Source: JBFKQC01 sp041627895
Lineage (GTDB): Bacteria > Pseudomonadota > Alphaproteobacteria > Rhodobacterales > Rhodobacteraceae
Assembly: GCA_041627895.1 (NCBI GenBank)
Contig: JBFKQC010000069.1
Coordinates: 1-20,188 of the forward strand
Length of the DNA: 20,188 bases
Reading direction: 5' to 3'
The stretch's first letter is position 1. Each line of letters starts with the position of its first letter. This document shows positions 1-8,026 of the stretch, piece after piece. The notes below the pieces were generated by a model. The model was not told where the DNA came from. It made no database searches and saw nothing but the letters and a program-made list of their open reading frames with translations. The translations under genes were made by a program, and so were the position numbers.

Positions 1-79
1 CGACGCGGCTTTCGCCCTGGGCAATGACGGCTTCAAGCTGCAACGCCCCGCGCCGGTCTGCGCGAACCCTCGCCGCGTG

Positions 80-757
80 TTAGCCGTCGCTCTTGACCAG
101 GCGCAGGTGCGGCGCCTTGCCGGCAGGTGCCGGCGCATAGTCCGCCGCCGGCTCGGCGAAGGCGGGCTGCGGCGCGGGCCTGGCCGAGACCTCGGGCGCG
201 TCGCCGGCGACGGCGACGATCCGGCGCATCTGCACCCGGTCGATGGCGAACCGGCGCGGCGCCCGACCGATCCGGCCCGCGCTTTGCAGGCAGGTGAGGA
301 TCCGCGCGTGCCGCCGCCCGGGATCCGCGAGCGGTGCGAGATAGAGCCGCGCCTCCAGCGGCGGGCGGCCGATCCCGCGCGGGCTCGACAGGCGCAGGTC
401 GGCCACTTCCGGCGTCCGGACCACGCGCTCGACGATCCGCGCCAGGCGGTCGCGGTCTTCGGGCTCGACGAAGGCACTCAGCGGCATGCCGCGCACCTCC
501 ATGCCCAGCAGGTCGGCCAGATGCATGCCGGCGACGCGCACCCTGGCGACGCCCGGCGCGACGCGCTCCAGCATCAGCGCGTATTCCAGCGCCGAATCCA
601 GCCCCCTCGGGTCGACCTCGGCGCGCTCGGGCATCTGACGCCCGGCGCGCAGCCCTTCCCAATACGCATCGACCTGTGCGACCGCCGGAAAGGTCATCGC
701 CGCGCCCCGCGGCCGAAACCCGACGACATTGTCCCCAAACGCATGGCGCATCTCCAT
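80..757 (-). CDS. PAS-domain (PAS_5-type) protein
   Basis: This encodes about 225 residues that resemble the PAS_5 group of single-domain PAS proteins common in Rhodobacteraceae. The core (about residues 20-150) has the family's typical elements: an aromatic start (AYWEGLRAGR), the run ERVAPGVARVRVAGMHLADLLGMEVRGMPLS, and a late GRAPRRFAID segment. The C-terminal quarter is Ala/Pro-rich and ends HLRLVKSDG. No catalytic or DNA-binding domain follows, so it is probably a small sensory or adaptor protein; the ligand and partner are unknown. The frame can start at GTG 769, ATG 757 or ATG 751. I chose 757 because a G-rich Shine-Dalgarno-like stretch precedes it. It is transcribed divergently from yicC across a short intergenic region. 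Family assignment is by recognition of the sequence, not by a search. Confidence 0.8.
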   Translation of the reverse strand: MEMRHAFGDNVVGFRPRGAAMTFPAVAQVDAYWEGLRAGRQMPERAEVDPRGLDSALEYALMLERVAPGVARVRVAGMHLADLLGMEVRGMPLSAFVEPEDRDRLARIVERVVRTPEVADLRLSSPRGIGRPPLEARLYLAPLADPGRRHARILTCLQSAGRIGRAPRRFAIDRVQMRRIVAVAGDAPEVSARPAPQPAFAEPAADYAPAPAGKAPHLRLVKSDG

Positions 758-791
758 GTGACCCCCCACCTTGCCAACTCGCCCTCGACCG

Positions 792-833
792 ATTGTGACA
801 GGCTACACCCTCTGTTAACCCTATGGTCACAAT
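792..833. repeat. 8-bp perfect inverted repeat in divergent promoter region
   Basis: ATTGTGAC at 792-799 is matched by its exact reverse complement GTCACAAT at 826-833, with a 26-bp AT-richer spacer. It lies between the divergent PAS gene and yicC, where an operator would be expected. The two arms are about three helical turns apart centre to centre. No regulator can be named from this alone. Confidence 0.45.
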
Positions 834-872
834 CCTTACTCATTCCTTAATCTGCCACGAATTGCGGCCAAA

Positions 873-913
873 AGGAGGCGGAAAAGTCCTAAATGGTTAA
901 TTGCAATGGTTAA
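873..913 (+). promoter_or_regulatory. yicC leader: strong SD, 6-codon uORF and 13-bp repeat
   Basis: A perfect AGGAGG lies at 873-878, too far (27 nt) from the yicC ATG at 906 to serve it directly. Between them is another ATG at 893 that opens a six-codon ORF (MVNCNG) ending in TAA at 911-913, so its stop overlaps the start of yicC in another frame. The string ATGGTTAA occurs at both 893 and 906, which suggests a 13-bp tandem duplication. Terminating ribosomes could re-initiate on yicC. Alternatively, the upstream ATG is simply a duplicated relic. Confidence 0.4.
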
Positions 914-1796
914 ATCCATGACCGGGTTTGCAACGCAACGGGGCGAGTGGGGCGCCTGGGGCTGGGTCTGGGACATGCGCGCGGTGAATGCGCGCGGGCT
1001 GGACATCCGGCTTCGCCTGCCGGACTGGATCGAGGGTCTCGACCTGGCGGTGCGCACCGGCGTCGCCAGGGCGGCGGCGCGCGGCAACGTCACGCTCTCG
1101 CTCAAGCTCGCGCGCGAGAACGGCGCGGCCGCCGAGGCGCTGGACCGCACCGCGCTGGCGCGCGTCCTCGGCCAGATGGCCGAGATCGACGCCGCCGCCG
1201 CCGAGGCCGGGCTTGCGCTCGACAAGCCCAGTGCGGCCGACGTGCTGGCGATCCGCGGCATCCTGGTCAGCGACGACGGCGCCGACGAGGCCGAGCCGCT
1301 GACGGCGGCGATCCTGGACACGCTGCCGCCGCTGGTCGCGGCCTTCGATGCGATGCGCCGCACCGAGGGCGGGGCGCTCGCCGGGCTGCTCGCCGGGCAG
1401 CTCGACCGGATCGCCGATCTTGCCGCCGAGGCCGCGACGCTGGCCGAGGCGCGCAAGGACCAGACCGCGCAACGGCTTCGCGAGAACCTGGCCCGCGTGC
1501 TGGACAATGCCGAGGGCGCCGACGAGGCCCGCGTCGCCCAGGAACTGGCGCTGATCGCGGTGAAATCCGACGTGACCGAGGAAATCGACCGCCTCGGCGC
1601 CCATGTCGCCGCGGCGCGCGACCTCTTGGCCGGGGACGGCCCGGTGGGCCGCAAGCTCGACTTCCTGATGCAGGAGTTCAACCGCGAGGCCAACACGCTG
1701 TGCTCGAAGTCCCAGTCGGCCGATCTGACCCGGGTCGGCCTTGACCTGAAGGCGACCATAGATCAGATGCGCGAGCAGGTTCAGAACGTGGAGTGA
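906..1796 (+). CDS. yicC: YicC family endoribonuclease
   Basis: The 296-residue product begins MVKSMTGFA, the hallmark N-terminus of the YicC/YloC family, and has the expected full length of about 290. The middle is a long alpha-helical, Ala/Glu-rich region. The C-terminal domain has the conserved pattern GRKLDFLMQEFNREANTLCSKS followed by LDLKATIDQMREQVQNVE, both typical of the family (DUF1732 end). Known YicC proteins are RNA endonucleases involved in RNA turnover; that role is family knowledge. The start at 906 gives the canonical MxxSMTGF, while the next ATG (918) would truncate it. The stop overlaps the first codon of gmk, which supports co-transcription. yicC-gmk adjacency is widespread in bacteria and supports both calls. 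Confidence 0.95.
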   Translation: MVKSMTGFATQRGEWGAWGWVWDMRAVNARGLDIRLRLPDWIEGLDLAVRTGVARAAARGNVTLSLKLARENGAAAEALDRTALARVLGQMAEIDAAAAEAGLALDKPSAADVLAIRGILVSDDGADEAEPLTAAILDTLPPLVAAFDAMRRTEGGALAGLLAGQLDRIADLAAEAATLAEARKDQTAQRLRENLARVLDNAEGADEARVAQELALIAVKSDVTEEIDRLGAHVAAARDLLAGDGPVGRKLDFLMQEFNREANTLCSKSQSADLTRVGLDLKATIDQMREQVQNVE

Positions 1797-2440
1797 CCAT
1801 GGCCTCGCGGCGCGGCCTTCTGATCATCCTGTCGTCGCCCTCGGGCGCCGGCAAGTCGACGCTGGCGCGGCGCCTGCGCGACTGGGACACGTCGATCGCC
1901 TTTTCGGTCTCGGCCACCACCCGCGCGGCCCGGCCCGGCGAGGAGGACGGGCGCGAGTACCATTTCCGCAGCCGCGCGGCGTTCGAGGACATGGTGCAGG
2001 CCGGCGAGATGCTGGAATATGCCGAGGTCTTCGGAAACCTCTACGGCTCGCCCCGCGCGCCGGTCGAGGCGGCGCTGGCCGAGGGGCGCGACATGCTGTT
2101 CGACATCGATTGGCAGGGCGGCCAGCAGATCGCCGCCTCGGCGCTGTCGCGCGACGTGGTGTCGATCTTCCTGCTGCCGCCCTCGATCGCCGAGCTTGAG
2201 GCGCGGCTGCAGACCAGGGCGCAGGATTCCGACGCGGTGATCGCCGGCCGGATGGCGAAAAGCCAGGCCGAGATCAGCCATTGGGCGGAATACCAGTACG
2301 TGCTGGTGAACAACGACCTCGACGCCACCGAGGCCGACCTGCGCGCCATCCTGACCGCCGAGCGGCTGAAGCGCACGCGCCAGACCGGCCTGGCCGATTT
2401 CGTCCGCTCGCTGAACGCAGAATTCGAGGCCCGCGCATGA
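1793..2440 (+). CDS. gmk: Guanylate kinase
   Basis: Guanylate kinase phosphorylates GMP to GDP with ATP in the cytosol. The protein is 215 residues from GTG 1793, or 213 from the ATG at 1799; family members are usually 205-220. A P-loop SSPSGAGKST lies near the N-terminus. It is followed by SVSATTRAARPGEEDGREYHF, the GMP-binding signature region, then AEVFGNLYGSP and DIDWQGGQQI, all expected for Gmk. It overlaps yicC by 4 bp and its stop overlaps the start of the next gene (ATGA at 2437-2440), so the cluster is translationally coupled. The ATG at 1799 is an equally reasonable start. Confidence 0.97.
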   Translation: MTMASRRGLLIILSSPSGAGKSTLARRLRDWDTSIAFSVSATTRAARPGEEDGREYHFRSRAAFEDMVQAGEMLEYAEVFGNLYGSPRAPVEAALAEGRDMLFDIDWQGGQQIAASALSRDVVSIFLLPPSIAELEARLQTRAQDSDAVIAGRMAKSQAEISHWAEYQYVLVNNDLDATEADLRAILTAERLKRTRQTGLADFVRSLNAEFEARA

Positions 2441-2967
2441 CGCTCTACGCCCTTGGCGACCTTCGCCCGACGCTGCCCGAGGACGGCGATTGCTGGATCG
2501 CCCCCGGCGCCCATGTGATCGGCGACGTGATCCTGCATCCGGGCGTGTCGGTCTGGTTCGGCTGCACCCTGCGCGGCGACAACGAGCCGATCGAGGTGGG
2601 CCATGGCAGCAACGTGCAGGAAAACTGCGTGATGCACACCGACCCCGGCTTTCCGCTGCGCATCGGTGCGGGCTGTACCATTGGCCACAAGGCGATGCTG
2701 CACGGCTGCACCATCGGCGACGGCGCGCTGATCGGCATGGGCGCGACCGTGCTGAACGGTGCGGTGATCGGCGCGGGCGCCCTGGTGGGCGCGGGCGCGG
2801 TCGTGACCGAGGGCAAGACGATCCCCGAGGGCATGCTGGCGCTCGGCGCGCCCGCCCGCCCGGTGCGCCCGCTCGACGAAGAGGCCCGCAGGATGATGCG
2901 CAGGGCAGCGGAGCATTATCAGACGCGAATGCGCGACTACCGGGCGCGCCTGCGCGCGATCGACTGA
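2437..2967 (+). CDS. Gamma-class carbonic anhydrase family protein
   Basis: The protein has 176 residues and folds as a left-handed beta helix: imperfect hexapeptide repeats (IGAGCT, IGDGAL, IGMGAT, IGAGAL) run through its middle. The three histidines expected to bind the catalytic metal are present as H67, H84 and H89, in the spacing typical of YrdA/CaiE/gamma-CA proteins. Family members hydrate CO2 or have lost this activity, so true carbonic anhydrase function is not certain. The frame is open further upstream, but the start at ATG 2437 overlaps the gmk stop and gives the standard family N-terminus (MTLYALGDLRPTLPEDGDCW). A charged helix closes the C-terminus, as usual for trimeric members. 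Confidence 0.9.
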   Translation: MTLYALGDLRPTLPEDGDCWIAPGAHVIGDVILHPGVSVWFGCTLRGDNEPIEVGHGSNVQENCVMHTDPGFPLRIGAGCTIGHKAMLHGCTIGDGALIGMGATVLNGAVIGAGALVGAGAVVTEGKTIPEGMLALGAPARPVRPLDEEARRMMRRAAEHYQTRMRDYRARLRAID

Positions 2968-2970
2968 GCC

Positions 2971-4170
2971 GTGGCGAGCGATCCGATGACCGACAGGCCC
3001 CGTTCCATCGTCCGCCGCACGCCCTGGCCCGACAGTTCCAGCCGGGCGCTGGTGACGCCGCTGCAGCCCTCGGTGGTCTATGCCTCGGACAGCCCCGACG
3101 CGCTGGACGCGCAATACGAGGGCCGCGCGCCGGGCTATACCTATGCCCGCGAGGGGCACCCGAATGCCGACGTGCTGGCGGCCAAGATCGACGCGCTCGA
3201 AGGCGCCGAGGGCGGGCTGATCACCGGCAGCGGCATGGCGGCGATCACCGCGGTGATGCAGGGGCTGCTGCGCGCGGGCGACCACGTGCTGGGCGGCAAC
3301 CAGCTTTACGGCCGCTCGATGCGGATGCTGACCGAGGTGCTGCCGCGGCTCGGCATCGCCACGACGCTGGCCGACCCGACCGACGCCGGCGCCTTTGCCG
3401 CCGCGATCCGCCCCGAGACGAGGCTGATCCTGGTCGAGGTCGTGTCGAACCCGACGCTGCGGGTTTCGGACATTGCCGGGATCGCCCGGGTTGCGCGCCG
3501 GGCGGGGGCGATCCTGGCGGTCGACAACACCTTTACCACGCCGCGCGCCTTCCGGGCGTTCGAGCATGGCGCCGACATCGTGCTGCATTCGGTGACCAAG
3601 CTTCTGGCGGGGCATTCCGACGCGACGCTCGGCCATGTCGCTGCGCGCGACCCCGCGCACCGCCAGGCGATCCGCGACACCGCCGTCACGCTCGGCCTGA
3701 CGCCCAGCCCGTTCGATTGCTGGCTGGCCGAGCGCGGGCTTCATTCCTTCGAGCTGCGCTATGACCGGGCCGAGGCGAACGCGGCGGCACTGGCAGAGGC
3801 GCTCGCCGGGATGACGGGCGTCGCCCGTGTCCTGTATCCCGCCCGCCCGGACCATCCCGACCACGATCGCGCCGCGGCGCTGCTCGGGGCGCGCGGCGGC
3901 AACATGGTCAGCTTCGAGATCACCGGCGGGCGCGAGGCGGCGAACCGGCTGGTGCGCGCCGCGCCGGACATCGCATTCGCGCCCACGCTCGGCGATATCG
4001 GCACCACGCTCAGCCATCCCGCCACCTCGTCGCACCGCGCGCTGACGCCCGAGGCGCGCGCCGCTCTGGGCATGTCCGAGGGCTTTTTCCGCGTCTCGGT
4101 CGGGATCGAGGACATCGACCTGCTGATCGGCGAGTTCGGCGCCGCGATCCGCGCCGCCGCCGGCGCCTGA
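2971..4170 (+). CDS. Cys/Met metabolism PLP-dependent enzyme (cystathionine lyase/synthase type)
   Basis: This is a 399-residue member of the Cys/Met-metabolism PLP enzyme family (cystathionine beta-lyase, gamma-synthase and sulfhydrylases). The PLP-binding lysine is K210 in the context HSVTKLLAGHSD. Other family signatures are GYTYAREGHPN near residue 55, TGSGMAAI for phosphate binding, VEVVSNPTLRVSDI and VDNTFTTP. C-terminal motifs SLGxTxTLSHP-like (TLGDIGTTLSHPATSSH) and FFRVSVGIEDIDLL are also present. Which reaction it catalyses cannot be decided from sequence; metC- or metB-like roles in methionine synthesis are both possible. GTG 2971 gives 399 residues; ATG 2986 is an alternative start. 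The gap to the upstream gene is 3 bp and to phoR 4 bp, so it sits inside the same cluster. Confidence 0.88.
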   Translation: MASDPMTDRPRSIVRRTPWPDSSSRALVTPLQPSVVYASDSPDALDAQYEGRAPGYTYAREGHPNADVLAAKIDALEGAEGGLITGSGMAAITAVMQGLLRAGDHVLGGNQLYGRSMRMLTEVLPRLGIATTLADPTDAGAFAAAIRPETRLILVEVVSNPTLRVSDIAGIARVARRAGAILAVDNTFTTPRAFRAFEHGADIVLHSVTKLLAGHSDATLGHVAARDPAHRQAIRDTAVTLGLTPSPFDCWLAERGLHSFELRYDRAEANAAALAEALAGMTGVARVLYPARPDHPDHDRAAALLGARGGNMVSFEITGGREAANRLVRAAPDIAFAPTLGDIGTTLSHPATSSHRALTPEARAALGMSEGFFRVSVGIEDIDLLIGEFGAAIRAAAGA

Positions 4171-4174
4171 GGCC

Positions 4175-5236
<1,062 letters not shown>

Positions 5237-5294
5237 CGCGGCAGGCCGGCGGCCGGGGGCGACTCGCTCGACCGGCCGGGCGGCGCCGTGGCGG

Positions 5295-5312
5295 CGCGGC
5301 ACGTGTGCCGCG
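5295..5312 (+). terminator. Possible hairpin after phoR, no U-tract
   Basis: Arms CGCGGCAC (5295-5302) and GTGCCGCG (5305-5312) are perfect inverted repeats two bases apart, giving a GC-only hairpin 60 bp after the phoR stop. No T-run follows, so it would be a weak or factor-assisted terminator, or just a transcript-end stabiliser. It may separate the phoR transcript from the pst promoter. Confidence 0.3.
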
Positions 5313-5440
5313 AAACCGCGGCTGCGACAATTCGGCCCAAACCGGCAGGCGTTTGCATGAAGCTCGACAGGCAAGGAATTGAAACGAAACAGATTGCCGG
5401 GCCGTGCCGCCTGCGCGCGCCGGCCGGCCGCGCCGGCGAG

Positions 5441-5479
5441 TGTCATAAAACCGTTACGTCGCTGTCACAAAACCATAGC
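5441..5479 (+). promoter_or_regulatory. Pho box (PhoB operator) with three 11-bp half-sites, pstS promoter
   Basis: Three direct half-sites start at 5441 (TGTCATAAAAC), 5452 (CGTTACGTCGC) and 5463 (TGTCACAAAAC). Each is spaced exactly 11 bp, one helical turn, matching the known PhoB box design of direct CTGTCAT-like repeats with AT-rich linkers. The first and third copies fit the consensus best. CATAGC at 5474-5479 is a plausible -10 element at the distance expected when the Pho box replaces the -35. The site lies about 80 bp before pstS. PhoB activation on phosphate starvation is inferred from the family. Confidence 0.8.
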
Positions 5480-5550
5480 TGCACGGACCTATCCCGCGGC
5501 CAGCGGCGCGGCACCGGCCGCGCCGCGCGTGAGGCAAACAGGAGAATGCA

Positions 5551-6537
5551 ATGCCCTTCGTGAAACCGACCGCCACGGCGCTGGCGATCACGGCCCTCGC
5601 CGCAACGGCCGCCGCCGCCCGCGACCAGATCCGGATCGTCGGCTCGTCGACGGTGTTCCCGTTCTCGACCGCGGTGGCCGAGCAGTTCGGCAGGACCACC
5701 GATTTCGCCACGCCGGTCGTCGAATCGACCGGATCGGGCGGCGGGCTGAAGCTGTTCTGCGCCGGTGTCGGCACCGAACACCCCGACATCGCCAACAGCT
5801 CGCGCCGCATGAAGGCCAACGAGTTCGAGATGTGCACGCAGAACGGCGTCACGGCGATCACCGAGGCGGTGATCGGCTATGACGGGATCGTCGTGGCCAA
5901 CGCCAAGGCCGGCCCCGACTTCGCGCTGACCCGCGCGCAACTGGTGATCGCGCTGGCCGAAAACGGCCCGAAGCCCACCACCTGGGACCAGGTCGACCCG
6001 TCGCTGCCGGCGATCAGGATCGAGGTGCTCGGGCCGCCGCCCTCGTCGGGCACGCGCGACGCCTTCGAGGAACTGGTGATGCACGAGGGCTGCGCAGAGA
6101 CCGATCTGGTCGCCTGCGAGGGCGTCAGCGTGCGCAGCGACGGCATCTGGGTCGACGCGGGCGAGAACGACAACCTGATCGTCTCGAAGCTCGAGGCCAA
6201 CCCGAACGCGCTGGGGGTCTTTGGCTTCTCGTTCCTCGACCAGAACGGCGACGCCATCAAGGGCGCCGAGGTCGACGGGGTGGAGCCGACCTTCGAGAAC
6301 ATCGCCGACGGCGAATATCCGGTCGCGCGCTCGCTCTACTTCTACATCAAGAACGCCCATGTCGGCGCGGTGCCCGGCATTCAGGAATACGCCAACGAGT
6401 TCCTGTCCGAGGCCGCGACGGGCGAAGAGGGCTATCTGGTCGACAAGGGCCTGATCCCGCTGCCGGAGGACGTGTTCGAGACCGTTTCGGGGAACGTCGC
6501 GTCGCTGACGAAGATGACCGGGGACGAGTGGAACTGA
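5551..6537 (+). CDS. pstS: Phosphate ABC transporter substrate-binding protein PstS
   Basis: The 328-residue periplasmic phosphate-binding protein has a signal peptide (about residues 1-22; a hydrophobic ALAITALAATAAAA ending before RDQIRIVGSS). The mature part starts with IVGSSTVFPFSTAVAEQF and has ESTGSGGGLKLFC, where the main chain and side chains bind phosphate. Later come PSSGTRDAFEELV and the GVFGFSFL segment typical of the family. It captures phosphate and delivers it to PstC-PstA. It is the first gene after the Pho box and has a good ribosome-binding site (AGGAGA, 7 nt before ATG). Stem-loops follow its stop, which could stabilise a pstS-only transcript. Confidence 0.96.
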   Translation: MPFVKPTATALAITALAATAAAARDQIRIVGSSTVFPFSTAVAEQFGRTTDFATPVVESTGSGGGLKLFCAGVGTEHPDIANSSRRMKANEFEMCTQNGVTAITEAVIGYDGIVVANAKAGPDFALTRAQLVIALAENGPKPTTWDQVDPSLPAIRIEVLGPPPSSGTRDAFEELVMHEGCAETDLVACEGVSVRSDGIWVDAGENDNLIVSKLEANPNALGVFGFSFLDQNGDAIKGAEVDGVEPTFENIADGEYPVARSLYFYIKNAHVGAVPGIQEYANEFLSEAATGEEGYLVDKGLIPLPEDVFETVSGNVASLTKMTGDEWN

Positions 6538-6557
6538 TCCGCGGGACCTGATACCGC

Positions 6558-6610
6558 GGCGGGGGGCAGGGCGCTTCCCGCCGCCCCGTTCGCCGCGCCT
6601 TCGGGGCGCG
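6558..6610 (+). other. Tandem stem-loops between pstS and pstC
   Basis: Two GC-rich hairpins lie in the 101-bp gap. GGCGGG (6558-6563) pairs with CCCGCC (6577-6582), and CGCGCC (6594-6599) pairs with GGCGCG (6605-6610) around a TTCGG loop. No U-tract follows either. Such structures after the binding-protein gene usually protect or partly terminate the transcript, so that more PstS than permease is made. That role is inferred here. Confidence 0.4.
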
Positions 6611-6638
6611 CGCTGGAAAGGACATCGCCGGGGCTGCC

Positions 6639-8015
6639 ATGACCGCCGTTCTGCTTGCCTTCGTACTCGTCGCCGCGATGGCCGCGTTCGTCATCGCGCA
6701 GCACCGCGCACAGGTGGTCGTGGGCGGCGATACTGCCGCGCTGCATTCGCGCCCGTCCTATCACGGTTTCTACAGCTTTCTCTGGGTCGTGCTGGTCGGG
6801 CTGGGACTGGTGATCGTGCTGACCGCCGTGCCGAACCGCGCAATCGACGCCATGCTGATGGGCCGCATCGCCGAGGCCCTGCCGGACCAGCCGCGGATCG
6901 CGCATGAACTGGTGCTGTCGGATGCCAAGGCGCTGGCCGCGGGCACCGTGGCCTCCAAGACCGGCGATCTGCGGCTTGCCATCGCGGCGGATTTCAGCCG
7001 CGCGGCGGCGCTCTGGAACTGGGTGCGCGTGATCGGCGTGATCGGTGGCGTGCTGGCCGCCGCGTTCCTGACGCACCGCGCCGTGACGCCCGAGCGCCGG
7101 GCGCGCAACCGGACCGAGCGGATCGTGCGCGTTCTGCTTGCCGCGATGGCCACGATCGCGATCCTGACGACGATCGGCATCGTGCTGTCGCTGATCTTCG
7201 AGACGCTGAATTTCTTCGGCAAGATCGACTGGCAGATCTGGAAATTCCTGTTCGGCACCACGTGGTCGCCGCTGTCCGGCGTGCAGTCTGGCCAGCTTGA
7301 CGCCGACAAGGTCGGCGCGATCCCGCTCTTTGCCGGCACGCTGATGATCACGCTGATCGCGATGCTGGTCGCGGTGCCGATCGGGCTGTTCGCCGCGATC
7401 TACCTCAGCGACTTCGCCTCGAAGCGCGTGCGCTCGGTGGTCAAGCCGATGCTCGAGATCCTCGCCGGCATCCCGACCGTGGTCTACGGCTTCTTCGCCG
7501 CGATCACCGTGGCGCCGTTCCTGCGCGGCTCGGGCGAGGCGATCGGGCTGTCGGTGGCGTCCGAATCGGCGCTGGTCGCCGGGATCGTCATGGGGATCAT
7601 GATCATCCCGTTCATCTCGTCGCTTTCGGACGACGTGATCAACGCGGTGCCGCAAAGCTTGCGCGACGGCTCCTATGGCCTGGGCGCCACCCGGGCCGAG
7701 ACCATCCGCCAGGTGATCCTGCCCGCCGCGCTGCCCGGGATCGTCTCGGCCTCGCTTCTGGGCTTTTCCCGCGCGGTGGGCGAGACGATGATCGTGGTGA
7801 TGGCCGCGGGGCAGGGCGCGAACCTGACCGCGAACCCGTTCGAGGCCGTCACCACCGTCACCGTGCAGATCGTCATGCTGATCACCGGCGACACCGAGGC
7901 CGAAACCGCCGCCGGGCCGGCCTTTACCCTGGGTTTCACGCTGTTCTGCGTGACGCTTCTGATGAACGTCATCGCGCAGCGCATCGTGCGCCGCTACCGC
8001 GAAATGTACGACTAG
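6639..8015 (+). CDS. pstC: Phosphate ABC transporter permease PstC (long form)
   Basis: This 458-residue inner-membrane permease is about 140 residues longer than E. coli PstC because of an N-terminal extension. Hydrophobic segments appear near residues 2-20, 46-66 and 128-146, before the usual core. The core runs from about 167 (VLLAAMATIAILTTIGIVLSLIF) and includes the PIGLFAAIYLSDF and EILAGIPTVVYGFFA motifs and the EAA loop SLRDGSYGLGATRAETIRQVILPAALPGI, which contacts PstB. The extension matches what is found in alphaproteobacterial PstC (DUF3708-like region). It forms the channel with PstA. The start at 6639 yields a hydrophobic N-terminus; an upstream AAGGA at about 6616 is the best ribosome-binding signal and is rather distant. 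Confidence 0.94.
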   Translation: MTAVLLAFVLVAAMAAFVIAQHRAQVVVGGDTAALHSRPSYHGFYSFLWVVLVGLGLVIVLTAVPNRAIDAMLMGRIAEALPDQPRIAHELVLSDAKALAAGTVASKTGDLRLAIAADFSRAAALWNWVRVIGVIGGVLAAAFLTHRAVTPERRARNRTERIVRVLLAAMATIAILTTIGIVLSLIFETLNFFGKIDWQIWKFLFGTTWSPLSGVQSGQLDADKVGAIPLFAGTLMITLIAMLVAVPIGLFAAIYLSDFASKRVRSVVKPMLEILAGIPTVVYGFFAAITVAPFLRGSGEAIGLSVASESALVAGIVMGIMIIPFISSLSDDVINAVPQSLRDGSYGLGATRAETIRQVILPAALPGIVSASLLGFSRAVGETMIVVMAAGQGANLTANPFEAVTTVTVQIVMLITGDTEAETAAGPAFTLGFTLFCVTLLMNVIAQRIVRRYREMYD

Positions 8016-8026
8016 GGGCCCAAGCG

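Larger units (their letters stand above)
5237..5550. other. Intergenic region between phoR and pstS
   Basis: These 314 bp carry no credible gene. The first half is very GC-rich and contains the hairpin at 5295-5312. The second half, from about 5440, is AT-richer and contains the Pho box and the probable pstS promoter. A ribosome-binding site AGGAGA lies just before the pstS ATG. Confidence 0.7.

Noticed and set aside
1..79. End of a plus-strand gene at the window edge
   Set aside because: Frames are open, but nothing recognisable is coded in this short stretch, so no feature was called.
893..913. CtrA site TTAA-N-TTAA before yicC
   Set aside because: The two TTAA words are 9 bp apart rather than the 7 expected.
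5443..7655. Long minus-strand frames opposite pstS and pstC
   Set aside because: They are His/Arg/Asp-rich shadows without any motif. The plus-strand genes are clear.
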